Counted from the first letter of the stretch, positions 12,131 through 24,216 are shown. The stretch: DNA of 64,000 nucleotides from Anisus vortex (GCA_949126835.1 OX421502.1:37285416-37349415), one strand, 5' to 3'. Made by a program: numbers and translations. Notes: generated by a model from the letters alone, not told the origin.

Positions 12131-12640
12131 TGAGAAGCTCCCTGTTTCCCCCCCCCCCCCCCCCACAAACACCTGCCGCCACCAGAATGACGCAACTGCT
12201 ACAGAGATGGAAATAATCAAAAGATAAAGAAATTAAACCGTTTGCTTTATGGCTGTGACTGGAACGTTCGGCATTCCGGAAGATATAGTCTGTGTATACG
12301 AGGGTTGGGGGGTGCCGGGGGTTGGGAGGGGGGCATATGTAGGTAAACTTCAAATAGTCTCTCCACCTCATGGCGCTAGAACTACAGGCATTCCATGACT
12401 CCATGAGATCTTTATTTAGTTCACCCCTCTCTCCCCTTATTTCTCTTTAGTCTCTTCGTTCTCCCCTCCCTCCACCCTCCCTAAATATAATTATCTTTCA
12501 TTTTTTTACTCGCCCCATTGAATTTTTAAATATATGTGGTAGTGTGGTGTATTCTGCGTCCGCAATAGAATTTTATTTTCTCCTTTGGTAAATGCTTGGC
12601 GGCCGTACAACGGTTCGTTGGGCTAAATATTACTTCTGTA
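12131..12640. other. Intergenic DNA, no gene seen
   Basis: It contains a C run at about 12149-12165 and GGTTGGGG-type G-rich sequence near 12303-12333. Nothing is recognisable as coding. Confidence 0.6.
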
Positions 12641-13718
12641 CCACATTATAAACATTACTTCTGTATTTGGCATATTACAAACATTACTTCTGTATTTGGT
12701 ATATTACAAACATTACTTCTGTACTTAGCACATTACAAACATTAGGCCTACTTCTGTACTTGGAATATTACAAACATTACTTCTGTACTTAGCACATTAC
12801 AAACATTACTTCTGTACTTAGAACATTACAAACATTACTTCTGTACTTGGAATATTACAAACATTACTTCTGTATTTAACATATTACAAACATTACTTCT
12901 GTATTTAGCAGATTACAAACATTACTTCTATACTTAGCACATTACAAACATTACTTCTGTATTTAGCAGATTACAAACATTACTTCTGTACTTAGCACAT
13001 TACAAACATTACTTCTGTACTTAGCACATTACAAACATTACTTCTGTACTTGGCACATTACAAACATTACTTCTGTACTTGGAATATTACAAACATTACT
13101 TCTGTATTTGGCATATTACAAACATTACTTCTGTACTTAGCACATTACAAACATTACTTCTGTACTTGGCACATTACAAACATTACTTCTGTACTTAGAA
13201 CATTACAAACATTACTTCTGTACTTGGAATATTACAAACATTACTTCTGTATTTGGCATATTACAAACATTACTTCTGTACTTAGCACATTACAAACATT
13301 ACTTCTGTACTTGGCACATTACAAACATTACTTCTGTACTTAGAACATTAAAAACATTACTTCTGTACTTGGAATATTACAAACATTACTTCTGTATTTG
13401 GAATATTACAAACATTACTTCTGTATTTGGCATATTACAAACATTACTTCTGTACTTAGCAGATTACAAACATTACTTCTGTACTTGGAATATTACAAAC
13501 ATTACTTCTGTACTTAGCACATTACAAGCATTACCTCTGTACTTGGAATATTACAAACATTACTTCTGTATTTGGCATATTACAAACATTACTTCTGTAC
13601 TTAGCACATTACAAACATTACTTCTGTACTTAGCACGTTACAAACATTACCTCTGTACTTGGAATATTACAAACATTACTTCTGTACTTGGCACATTACA
13701 AACTTTACTTCTATACCT
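12640..13718. repeat. 29-bp minisatellite array
   Basis: About 37 head-to-tail copies of a 29-bp unit (AAACATTACTTCTGTACTTA plus GCACATTAC). Because 29 is not a multiple of three, the plus-strand open frames of 97 and 138 residues cycle through three frames and show a 29-residue period, as expected of a repeat. Copies differ mainly in the CTTGG/CTTAG/TTTGG and CACATT/AATATT/CATATT positions. Confidence 0.94.
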
Positions 13719-13750
<32 letters not shown>

Positions 13751-14429
13751 CAAGAAAAGAGTTGAGGAAAGAGGAAAGAAAATAGGAAAGGGATGGGGGG
13801 GGGAAGAGATTAGGAGAGGACTGAATTAAAAATCTTTGCTATCCTTCTATTACATCTCCCTTGACCCCAAAAGGTTAAAGGTCGGAAATGCAGCGAGCTA
13901 CGGCATCCACTGGGAAATGGGCGGGGAGGGAGGGGGAGGGGGCAAGGAACTATTTAGTTTACATCAATATTTATAATAACTTGTGCACCCCCCTCCTTTT
14001 TCCCAAGATTCTTTGCCAACCCCACCCCTTGTCTCTCAAATGTCTTGCATAAACTAAATCATATCTAATGCCGCCCACCGAAATATGGGTAATCTACAAA
14101 AAAGGTTTGGGTAGGAAAGACAGAACTAGAACTACGGGTGCTTAGGAACAAAGATTAGAATTAAAAAAAAACAATGCCACTCATAGAATGTTCAAGGACA
14201 CGGGCGCCTGGGTTTGTAGAGTGGACCAGTGGTGGCCAAACAGTGGCGCAGCAAGCGGCGTAGGTGGTCGGCCTTGGGCGTCAATTTGCGGTGACGTTAG
14301 GAAGAAAAACGAAGAAATAAAAAAGAGACAAAAGAACAAAGGACGATAAAAAACGAAAACAAAACAAAAATCTAACAACTACTAAATTAAAATGTAGATC
14401 TGTGCTAAAATTAGTTTTTGAAGTTTTAA
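13719..14429. other. Intergenic DNA, no gene seen
   Basis: A short GA run borders the array (13720-13750), followed by G-rich then AT-rich sequence. No recognisable gene or element. Confidence 0.6.
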
Positions 14430-14752
14430 CAAAGACTATAAACAGATGGACAGCTTGCTCTATTTTTAGATCTTATATGTTCTTGTTCTTTTTTTCCGTG
14501 CGCAGCCAATAACGCTGTCTTAAACTACTCCTACGGCCTAAAGGTTTTCGCTGAAGGCCCTATATAACTTTCAATTTTGATTTTAATTTTCCATTGAGAA
14601 AATCATAAAGATTAAATAAAACGGAAGTGTACAATTCTACAATACAAACGGGAATCGGCAATTCCGAAAAGAAGTCATTCGAGTCATCATATAGCAGAAA
14701 TATTAAAGCAATCGATCCATAAATGATAAAAGCCCTCGTATTATAGTCTTTG
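14430..14752. mobile_element. TIR MITE family 1, copy A
   Basis: One of three copies (also 24639-24936 and 57063-57366). It starts CAAAGACTATAAACAGATGG and ends with TATTATAGTCTTTG. Shared interior landmarks are CGTGCGCAGCCAAT, GCTGTCTTAAA, TTGAGAAAATCAT, AAATAAAACGGAAGTG, GTCATTCGAGTCATCATATA and GCAGAAATATTAAAGCAA. It has no coding capacity and no target duplication I can define with confidence. Confidence 0.8.
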
Positions 14753-15304
14753 GTTTAAATATACGGATTTTAAAGCATTCAAATAATGTTATTAATATCC
14801 TGTTTCAAAATTATAGTAAACTTTTAATGTATTTATTTTAATATTACACTGTTCTAAATTATTACAACCTTACATTCTAATGGTAAATCTTATTAAAGTT
14901 GCACAAAAGTGGTCCTCAGATAAAGATTCCTGTTTCTCAAAACGTATGTAATGTAATTAAATCATCTAGATATGACTAGAGTTGGAAAGGAGGGCCCAAA
15001 AAAAGTCTCGCACCAGCACATTTTGTGTGTGTGTGTGTGTGTCTATCGGGCCCTGCTCACTACATACACACACATAGGTCTACGTCTTGGGTATGGGCTT
15101 TACTTTGCTGTTGCCCCCTTCCCGCGCTTCCCCCCCACCCACCAGCTAACACCCCCAATCTTCATTCGTATAAAGTCAATACTGTCACTTTAAACAACAA
15201 CCACATGTAGGTAAACAGTCAAGAAAATACGCAATACATTTTTGTTTTAATTAAAGGCAAGGACCTTTGATGAGCATTTTAGTCCTAAAGCTCCATTCAT
15301 GACC
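14753..15304. other. Intergenic DNA, no gene seen
   Basis: AT-rich sequence with a (TG)n run at about 15024-15043. No gene recognised. Confidence 0.6.
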
Positions 15305-15912
15305 TGCAGTGGTGGAACTTGTGTTAATGGGGATCCTAGCTCCCTAACAGTTTCGGAACCTCCTCTGCAGTGGTGAAACTTGTGTTAATGGGGGCACTAG
15401 CTCCCTAACAGTTTCGGAACCTCCTCTGCGGGGGGTGGAGCTTGTGTTAATGGGAGCACTAGCTCCCTAACAGTTTCGGAACCTCCTCTGCAGTGGTGGA
15501 ACTTGTGTTAATGGGGACACTAACTCCCTAACAGTTTCAGAACCTCCTCTGCAGGGGGTGGAGCTTGTGTTAATGGGAGCACTAGCTCCCTAACAGTTTC
15601 AAAACCTCCTCTGCGGGGGGTGGAGCTTGTGTTAATGGGGGCCCTAGCTCCCTAACAGTTTCGGAACCTTCTCTGCGGGGGTGGAGCTTGTGTTAATGGG
15701 GACCATAGCTCCCTAACGGTTTCAGAACCTCCTCTGCGGGGGGTGGAGCTTGTGTTAATGGGGGCCCTAGCTCCCTAACAGTTTCGGAACCTTCTCTGCG
15801 GGGGGTGTAGCTTGTGTTAATGGGGACCATAGCTCCCTAACGGTTTCAGAACCTCCTCTGCGGGGGGTGGAACTTGTGTTAATGGGGACCCTAGCTCCCT
15901 AACAGCTTCGGA
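15305..15912. repeat. ~61-bp minisatellite array
   Basis: Ten copies of a unit of about 60-63 bp containing GCGGGGGGTGGAGCTTGTGT, TAATGGG and CTAGCTCCCTAACAGTTTCG, then GAACCTCCT. Unit length varies chiefly through the G run. It is closed in all frames. Confidence 0.92.
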
Positions 15913-16401
15913 ACCCTCACCAATGCAAGTATGTGTACAACTGCATGCGTATGAGCGTGTCTGTTTGTGAATTAGTTATATTATTTTGCCAACGCCGTCC
16001 TACAAACGCAAGAAAAATGACACTGAAAAACAAAGGTCATGAAGGGGGGGGGGGTTAAGGAGAGGGTCGGCTGCAAGTTGGACCGAGGCCAAAACAAAAA
16101 AGCAGGGAAAACTATAACCGTCAAGTAGAGATTCACAAGGTAAACAAAGATACGCAACTCTCTAAGGAAGATAACTTTATGGCCGAGATAAATTATATCG
16201 TTAATGTGTGTGTATGCGTGTGTATGTGTGTGTATGTGATTGTGTGTGTGTTGTTGTTGTTTTTTTGGTTGTTGTTTAACTTATAAGGAGACAGAGGAAA
16301 TGGCCAATGATTTGGATTAGGGAGGAGGGGGGGGGGGGCTTCAAATATCATTCATAGATAATGAGTCGTCAAGTTATCTGATAACTTACCAGGCTGCAAT
16401 G

Positions 16402-16438
<37 letters not shown>

Positions 16439-16512
16439 TTTGCTTTTGTTGTTCCGCTATAGTAGAAGAATAGCCGTAAAGGTTTAGGTATTGTACTGTA
16501 GTGTTGGTGTTG
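15913..16512. other. Intergenic DNA with TG/GT microsatellites
   Basis: GT-rich stretches at 16205-16260 and a clean (TG)n at about 16402-16434, G runs at 16035-16044 and 16328-16338. No gene recognised. Confidence 0.6.
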
Positions 16513-16745
16513 CAGTCTCCGGTAGACACAGTGTCGCGGTAGACGAAGTGTCGCGGTAGACGAAGTGTTGAAAGACGAACTGTCCCGTTAGACAAAATGT
16601 AGTTAAATGAAGTCTGTGGTAGACGAAGTGTCGCGGTAGACTAAGTCTCTAGTAAACGAAGTGTAAGGTAGACGAAGTGTTGATAAACGAACTGTCCCAT
16701 TAGACGAAAAGTAGTTAGACGAAGTATCTGTCAGACGATTTGTCG
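16513..16745. repeat. Degenerate AGACGAA-motif repeat
   Basis: About a dozen short imperfect units each containing AGACGAA or a variant (AAACGAA, AGACAAA), alternating with GTGTCGCGGT, CTGTCCC(G/A)TT and AGTAGTT. A longer period of about 112 bp is visible: GTAGACGAAGTGTTGA recurs at 16556 and 16668, each followed by ACGAACTGTCCC. Function unknown. Confidence 0.7.
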
Positions 16746-16955
16746 TTGTACCTAGACGAGCAAGTAAAATCAGATCAATTAAATCAGTAGGAGACGGTTA
16801 ATACATTTCGTAATAGATTTAGGCTTTGTCTATTGTTAAAAGTATTTCTGGAAATTGATCTTCAGAAAGTAGGTCTAGAGCTAATCCTTTTTGTGTGTCC
16901 TTTTGTTACCACTTTGCGGTCCAATATACCACTGAAATAGGTAGGCCTACATTAG
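16746..16955. other. Short intergenic stretch
   Basis: No gene recognised. It carries one TAGGCCTA octamer at 16942-16949. Confidence 0.5.
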
Positions 16956-18800
16956 CTAGATTAGGTAGATTAGATAGATTAGATAGAATAGATGGAATAG
17001 ATAGAATAGATAGAATAGATAGAATAGATAGAATAGATAGAATAGATAGAATAGATAGAATAGATAGAATAGATAGAATAGATGGATTAGATGGATTAGA
17101 TGGATTAGATAGATTAGATGGATTAGATTGATTGATGGATTAGATACATCAGATAGATCAGATAGATCAGATAGATCAGATAGATCAGATAGATCAGATA
17201 GATCAGATAGATCAGATAGATCAGATAGATTAGATAGATCACAGATCAGATAGATCAGATATTAGATAGATTAGATAGATCAGATAGAGTAGCCTATATA
17301 AATCAGACTTATAAGACAGATTATATAGACTAGATAGACTAGATAGATTAGATAAATCAGATAGATCAGATAGATCAGATAGATCAGATAGATCAGATAG
17401 ATCAGATAGATCAGATAGATCAGATAGATCAGATAGATCAGATAGATCAGATAGATCAGAAAGATCAAATAGATCAGATAGATCAGATAGATCAGATATT
17501 AGATAGATTAGATATTAGATAGATTAGATAGATTAGATAGATCAGATAGAGTATATAAATCAGACATATAAGACAGATTATTAGACTAGATAGACTAGAA
17601 AGATTAGATAGATTAGATAGATTAGATAGATTAGATAGATTAGATAGATTAGATAGATTAGATAGATTAGATAGATTAGATAGATTAGATAGATTAGATA
17701 GATTAGATAGATTAGATAGATTAGATAGATTAGATAGATTAGATAGATTAGATAGATTAGATAGATTAGATAGATTAGATAGATTAGATAGATTAGATAG
17801 ATTAGATAGATTAGATAGATTAGATAGATTAGATAGATTAGATAGATTAGATAGATTAGATAGATTAGATAGGTTAGATAAGTTAGACAGATTAGACAGA
17901 TTAAATAGATTAGATAGATTAGATAGATTAGAAATATTAGATGGATTAGATAGATTAGATAGATTAGATAGATCAGATAGAGTATATAAATCAGACATAT
18001 AAGACAGATTATTAGACTAGATAGACTAGAAAGATTAGATAGATTAGATAGATTAGATAGATTAGACAGATTAGATAGATTAGACAGATTAGACAGATTA
18101 GATAGATTAGATAGATTAGATAGATTAGATAGATTAGATAGATTAGATAGATTAGATAGATTAGAAATATTAGATGGATTAGATAGATTAGATAGATCAG
18201 AAAGATTAGATAGGTTAGATAGATTAGAAAGATTAGATATATTAGACAGATTAGATAGATTAGACAGATTAGACAGATTAGATTGATTAGATAGATTAGA
18301 TAGATTAGATAGATTAGATAGATTAGAAATATTAGATGGATTAGATAGATTAGATAGATTAGAAATATTAGATGGATTAGATAGATTAGATAGATTAGAA
18401 ATATTAGATGGATTAGATAGATTAGATAGATTAGATAGATTAGATAGATTAGAAATATTAGATGGATTAGATAGATTAGATTGATCAGAAAGATTAGATA
18501 GGTTAGATAGATTAGAAAGATTAGATATATTAGACAGATTAGATAGATTAGACAGATTAGACAGATTAGATAGATTAGATAGATTAGATAGATTAGATAG
18601 ATTAGATAGATTAGATAGATTAGAAATATTAGATGGATTAGATAGATTAGATAGATCAGAAAGATTAGATAGGTTAGATAGATTAGATTGGACATAGATA
18701 GATTAAAAAGATCAGATAGATTAGATAAATTAGATAGCTTATATAGATCAGATAGGCTAAACAGATTCGATAGATTAGGTAGATTAGATAGAGTATCGTA
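16956..18800. repeat. 9-bp (GATAGATTA/GATAGATCA/GATAGAATA) satellite-like array
   Basis: The array begins as a GATAGAATA block (about 16985-17080), passes to GATAGATCA (17140-17500) and then GATAGATTA (17590-18700). The 9-bp period translates as Arg-Ile-Asp on the plus strand and Ser-Asn-Leu or Ile-Tyr-Leu on the minus strand, which explains the long open frames. Longer-period structure is visible (see findings). Confidence 0.94.
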
Positions 18801-19544
18801 ACCTGGCATGTCTTTAATCAAAGAAAGTAAACAAAATATAAAATAATAGTCTTCCCGTGTGACGTGCGGACCAAATGGTCTAAACATAAAAGTTGTACCG
18901 ACTTAGATACAGCCTTAAACACAGTGTGAACATAATAGAATGGAAAATATATTAAAATCTATACTTGTTGACAACTTTTTAAAATACCAGGAAATGGACA
19001 ATAATTTGAATATTAAAAAAAAAAAACATTAGTATATAAAACGTAGTTCGTTTTTGTTTTTACTGAATGTATTTATACATCGGATTTGAAATGTTGTATA
19101 ATATATGACGCACGTGTATATTTAAACAGCATTCTATTAATGAATGGCAATGCAATTTTCTACAATTTACCTAATGGCTTTGTCAGAAATTATTTTTTGT
19201 AGGTGGGTGTGAGGATTGTGTGTCTGCATTATCGAAGCAAGAGAACGAACAAAGAAACAAAACACACACACACACACACGTACACACGTAGGCCTACACA
19301 CATACACACACATCAACGCCCACAACAATATTACATTTTCTCTCTACATTCAATATTACATTTTCTCCCTACATTCAATATTGGACAACTATTTATAGAT
19401 ATTCCGGTGAAAGCATACAATAAATGCCCGTGAGGTTTAGTCCCTTCCCGTTATTTTTCCTCTACCAAACCCCACACATTTTTTTAATGCATCTACTGAC
19501 CAGAGGCCGCAGAGTAGGCGGACCTCTAAGTAAAGTATCCAGTC
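18801..19544. other. Intergenic DNA, no gene seen
   Basis: AT-rich sequence with a CA run at about 19262-19280. Two short direct copies of TTACATTTTCTC(T/C)CTACAT occur near 19331 and 19357. No gene recognised. Confidence 0.6.
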
Positions 19545-19665
19545 GGATCAAATTGATCTGTAGAGCCGGGGAAGCAGCGTCCATCAGTTTCTATGGCCAC
19601 GGCATACTAGGTCTTTGTGTGTCCAGCGCTATGCACAGCCGCCTTTACTTTACCGACCTCAACTG
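19545..19665 (-). mobile_element. SINE fragment, minus orientation
   Basis: Reverse complement of the 3' half of the SINE at 35800-36052: GCAGCGTCCATCAGTTTCTA, TGGCCACGGCATACTAGG and CAGCCGCCTTTACTTTACC occur in order. It is arranged head-to-head with the plus-strand fragment that follows. Confidence 0.72.
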
Positions 19666-19843
19666 GCGTGACGAAGGACCTGTGTTCGAATCCTGGTGAA
19701 GGCTAGAAATGTGTTCCCAATGTCTGGAGAGTGTCCCTGAGTCTACCCAGCTCTGGTGGATACCTGACTTTAGTGGGGGGTAAAGTACAATCCAATAGAA
19801 ACTATGGCCACAGAAACGGGTGAACGCTGCTTTACTTTCTTTA
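19666..19843 (+). mobile_element. SINE fragment, plus orientation
   Basis: It contains a B-box-like GTGTTCGAATCCTGGTGAAG, then CCCTGAGTCTACCCAGCTCT, GGTGGATACCTGAC and CCACAGAAACGGGTGAACGC, matching the body of the SINE at 35800-36052. The A-box part of the head is missing. It ends at the hAT-like MITE that starts at 19852. Confidence 0.75.
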
Positions 19844-20030
19844 TCGTAGTTCAGGGGTCGGCAACCTACGCCACGCATGCCACACCTGGCACGCCGATGG
19901 ATTTTCAATGGCACGCGGAAGAGGCCTTAAATGTCTATTCATGTCTCTTCTACAAGAAATTAAGTGCTACAGCAGGATGACTTTTAGACATTTGGCACGT
20001 GAATGAATTAGAAATCTTACTTTGGGATAC

Positions 20031-21065
20031 TGTTACGAAACGTAAATTCCCTACATTGTAATGTTAATAAACCAACTAAACCATTTAAGCGAATTGCGTT
20101 TAAACGATACAAAATATTTCTCAGCTCACGGTTTTCCCCGGGTTTTTCCTAACCTAATTAAAGCATTATTGTTTTTTTATTAACCTCGATAAAAACATGA
20201 ACTGTGCACGCGAATACAGCATGTCAAGGTCGTCCGGTCTCTCCTTATTTTGTTAGAGCATTATTGCTTCTTCTTAATAAAAAGTATCTGTTCACGCAGT
20301 CAGCACGCAGGCTTGATTAAAATTCTCGTGTCACTAGGCTGTCGGGTTTTTCCAACGATTGACCCGTAATATATTTCTACGCAATTCGACACTTTAGTCA
20401 GTTCTTGGCTTGCATTCGATCTAGTAACATCAAATATACTCCGCTCTGAGTATCATTTCTATTTGATTTGTATTATGGAAAATTTATTATTCTACTATTA
20501 ACTACAATGCTATATGTTCATTGAGGATATTCATTACTAATTGGAATATGTGTATTTCTTGATTGTGTATATAATATTATTTGGATTCCTACTGGATTGA
20601 TGTTGTAAATTAAACCAAATTTATCGTTGCTTTCTACACAACTTGGTTAACGTCAATATTTCAAAGTTATATACATGTGTGTATGTGTAATATTTATACA
20701 ACTATTTTAATAATCTACACTACCACTCAACATCGAGGTTCTTGCTGTATAATATGAGCCACACCAATAATTATACATGAAGTAAATCAACTGAAAACTC
20801 TAAAGCCACGTTATGTGAATTGCCAGGGGATACTAAGAACCACGGAATACTCTAGACAACTACAAATAAACTTCAGAATGATATAATAAGATCTTCACTA
20901 ATACAAGGATACTCACACTAATAATAACAATACTATAACTATTATTTTCATAAATTGAATGGGGGCTCTAGCCGTAATAACATTATAAATCATAATTATA
21001 CTTGTGTGATATAAATAGAAGGTCTCATCCATAATTTATTATGGTGAATAAATTGCCTTGTAATA
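20031..21065 (+). repeat. 5' LTR (1035 bp)
   Basis: It starts TGTTACGAAACGTAAATTCC and ends TGCCTTGTAATA. It holds AATAAA near 20062 and again near 21048, the latter close to the LTR end, plus a small inverted repeat CCATAATTTATTATGG at 21029-21044. Which AATAAA serves as the polyadenylation signal cannot be told from the sequence. Confidence 0.95.
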
Positions 21066-21068
21066 AAA

Positions 21069-21084
21069 TGGGTTTTGCTCGTCA
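21069..21084 (+). promoter_or_regulatory. Candidate primer-binding site
   Basis: TGGGTTTTGCTCGTCA starts three bases after the 5' LTR, with the TGG expected opposite a tRNA CCA end. I could not match the rest to a specific tRNA from memory, so this is positional evidence only. Confidence 0.45.
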
Positions 21085-21469
21085 GTGATTTACTAACAAA
21101 CGTTTAGAGGATTTGCTTCAACTTCAAGAATCGTTATACTATTTACACAAACTATTTACAACTGCCGTAATACATACTCGTAACTTGGATGGATTGTGTT
21201 GGAAAATATGAACAATATACAATATACTAAAGATTGTGATTGAATTGAACATTGCTATTGAGAATCGGAAAACTTAACTATTCAGCCTCTAAAATTATCT
21301 GGTGTATTATCTTATCAAACAAAGTAACTCTAAGAAAGTATTACTTTTATGACCTTGTTGTGACAAATCTGAACTGTGTGGTGTAGTGAATTATTCAAAG
21401 GACAGAAAGTAAGTTGGACACTTTTATTGTATTATTAACAAGATTTACAGTAACTTTTAATAATATAAA

Positions 21470-22411
21470 ATGGAAGCCACAAATAATCTTACATTGGATC
21501 CAGAGATATTTGATCTAACCTCAGAACAGCTTAATAAAATGTCGATGATACAACTAAAAGAATTGGCTAAATCATTGGGCATTTCTATCACAGAAACTAG
21601 GCCATCAAAAACTAAATTACTTCAAGAGGTAACTGAGTGTTTAAGAAAACAAGGTACACTAATTATTGAAGAAACTACTGCTAATGATAACATTAATGAT
21701 GAATCAGATGATGAATTACCTTTTCCTATAAAACAAAGAGTAAAGCATACAACTGGTGACTTAAGTGAAGAATTGAAATTTAAACTTGAGTTAAGAAAGA
21801 TGGAATTAGAGATGGAAAGAGAAAGAGAAAACAAGAGAATTGAGATGGAAAGAGAGAGAGAAAGCCAGAGAATTGAGATGGAAAGAGAAATAGCAAGAGA
21901 GAAAATAGCAAGCCAAGAAAGAATTGAGATAGCAAGGTCTCGTACGTCAAATCATTCGAATGCAAGCTCTGAAGCAGATGCAGAACTGTATAAGTTTAAG
22001 AAACATATTCCAGTATTAGTCTCACCTGATTATACTAAACCCTTCAGAATAACGGTAGACTCGTGTAATACAGGAATGGGCGCGGTAATCTCACAAATAG
22101 GAGATGATTCACTTGAACATCCCATTAGCTTTTGTTCAAAAAAATTTAACCCACATGAGGTAAATTATAGCACAATAGAGCAGGAATTACTAGGACTTAT
22201 CCAAGCATTGAAACATTTCAATTACTATGTAAATGGTTCTCAGTTCCCAATCGAGATATTCACTGATCACAATCCACTAGTATTTCTTTCCCGCATCAAA
22301 CAAAATCAGCGCATCCTAAGATGGAGTTTGTTTATTCAAGCTTACAACTTAAAAATAACTCACTTATCTGGAAAAGATAACATCGTCGCGGACACCCTAT
22401 CGCGCATGTAA
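21470..22411 (+). CDS. Gag-like/RNase H fusion protein of the LTR element
   Basis: The 313-residue protein has three parts. Residues about 22-58 (LNKMSMIQLKELAKSLGISI, then KTKLLQEVTECLRK) resemble a SAP-like helix-extension-helix segment found at the start of some gypsy gag proteins. Residues about 100-158 are a highly charged Glu/Arg/Met coiled coil built on repeats of the IEMERERE type. Residues about 172-313 are the RNase H domain that follows reverse transcriptase in Ty3/gypsy pol. Expected acidic residues are visible as D197 (TVDSCNTG), E239 (STIEQELLG), D266 (FTDHNPL) and D308 (NIVADTLSRM). The joint near residues 160-172 stays in frame although the rest of gag, the protease and the RT core are missing, so an internal deletion created the fusion. 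The start is the first ATG after the LTR leader. Activity is untested; the tether-like RNase H could be inert. Confidence 0.85.
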   Translation: MEATNNLTLDPEIFDLTSEQLNKMSMIQLKELAKSLGISITETRPSKTKLLQEVTECLRKQGTLIIEETTANDNINDESDDELPFPIKQRVKHTTGDLSEELKFKLELRKMELEMERERENKRIEMERERESQRIEMEREIAREKIASQERIEIARSRTSNHSNASSEADAELYKFKKHIPVLVSPDYTKPFRITVDSCNTGMGAVISQIGDDSLEHPISFCSKKFNPHEVNYSTIEQELLGLIQALKHFNYYVNGSQFPIEIFTDHNPLVFLSRIKQNQRILRWSLFIQAYNLKITHLSGKDNIVADTLSRM

Positions 22412-23181
22412 CAAATGTATAAGGAGATAGATAACTACATGTATATATTCTTATAATCCTAACTAAGAGAATTGGATCATTTAAAATTTAAATGCATGAA
22501 TACATGAATATGTTGTGATTATTTTATGCAATATCTTATGCCTTATTTTATGCCATGAATATTTCCATTTGCTCAAACAAATATTATTATTGTTGTAAGA
22601 AAAAAAAAAAAAACCTAATAAGTTACTTTTAAGTATTATTGATTTATGGACATAATTTTCTTTATTAGTAAGATAATGAATGAACAGAAATGTACATCCT
22701 TATTTTGAAACAATCAAACTATAGTTGTGATTATGTAAAAACCAAGATAGAGTAATGTGCATACACTTCACATGCTTACACACTTAAGATTAAATTCTTA
22801 CTCTTAAGTTTATTTAAATATTAATTTCATTTAAGTTGAATTAATTAATGATTGAATTGTTTAATATGATAACATTAGTTATGTTGATTTTTACCTTATA
22901 AATAAGATGATGATGTTTATAAGGAATGATATCTCAGAGAGTATAATTTTAGAATAACGCGAACATGTGTTATGGTCTAAGGATAACTTAAGATCCTATA
23001 TGATGAGGGTTTAATAGAATAAATTATTTCCCTCACTTGTCTTATTCAACGGACTACCCAGGTGGAGTCAGTTTTTTTTGTATATTGTTTAGAACTAAAG
23101 TTAAGTGCAGGCGGTTCTAAAAGAAATTGCACACTTCTATTGTTTAGTATGCAATGTTCTTTTCCTTTTGGTATGGGCGAC
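22412..23181. other. Non-coding 3' internal region of the LTR element
   Basis: AT-rich, closed in all frames. The bases just before the 3' LTR (GGTATGGGCGAC) are not a canonical polypurine tract, so the plus-strand primer site is unclear. Confidence 0.6.
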
Positions 23182-24216
23182 TGTTACGAAACGTAAATTC
23201 CCTACATTGTAATGTTAATAAACCAACTAAACCATTTAAGCGAATTGCGTTTAAACGATACAAAATATTTCTCAGCTCACGGTTTTCCCCGGGTTTTTCC
23301 TAACCTAATTAAAGCATTATTGTTTTTTTATTAACCTCGATAAAAACATGAACTGTGCACGCGAATACAGCATGTCAAGGTCGTCCGGTCTCTCCTTATT
23401 TTGTTAGAGCATTATTGCTTCTTCTTAATAAAAAGTATCTGTTCACGCAGTCAGCACGCAGGCTTGATTAAAATTCTCGTGTCACTAGGCTGTCGGGTTT
23501 TTCCAACGATTGACCCGTAATATATTTCTACGCAATTCGACACTTTAGTCAGTTCTTGGCTTGCATTCGATCTAGTAACATCAAATATACTCCGCTCTGA
23601 GTATCATTTCTATTTGATTTGTATTATGGAAAATTTATTATTCTACTATTAACTACAATGCTATATGTTCATTGAGGATATTCATTACTAATTGGAATAT
23701 GTGTATTTCTTGATTGTGTATATAATATTATTTGGATTCCTACTGGATTGATGTTGTAAATTAAACCAAATTTATCGTTGCTTTCTACACAACTTGGTTA
23801 ACGTCAATATTTCAAAGTTATATACATGTGTGTATGTGTAATATTTATACAACTATTTTAATAATCTACACTACCACTCAACATCGAGGTTCTTGCTGTA
23901 TAATATGAGCCACACCAATAATTATACATGAAGTAAATCAACTGAAAACTCTAAAGCCACGTTATGTGAATTGCCAGGGGATACTAAGAACCACGGAATA
24001 CTCTAGACAACTACAAATAAACTTCAGAATGATATAATAAGATCTTCACTAATACAAGGATACTCACACTAATAATAACAATACTATAACTATTATTTTC
24101 ATAAATTGAATGGGGGCTCTAGCCGTAATAACATTATAAATCATAATTATACTTGTGTGATATAAATAGAAGGTCTCATCCATAATTTATTATGGTGAAT
24201 AAATTGCCTTGTAATA
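23182..24216 (+). repeat. 3' LTR (1035 bp)
   Basis: Same length as the 5' LTR and, reading the two in parallel, I saw no difference. It ends GTAATA next to the ATAC target duplicate. Confidence 0.95.

Noticed and set aside
11263..12404. Minus-strand Ile-Tyr-Leu-Ser frames of 254-310 codons
   Set aside because: Translation of the GATA/GACA microsatellite.
16386..16595. A 69-residue minus-strand frame beside a (TG)n run
   Set aside because: Ends in a His-Thr run from the microsatellite and lacks any domain.
17492..18887. Ser-Asn-Leu and Ile-Tyr-Leu repeat 'proteins'
   Set aside because: Direct consequence of a 9-bp stop-free repeat; they resemble solenoid repeats only superficially.
21622..21965. 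Minus-strand Ser/Leu-rich frames over the LTR element
   Set aside because: Antisense reading of the Glu/Arg coiled-coil segment of the gag-like protein.
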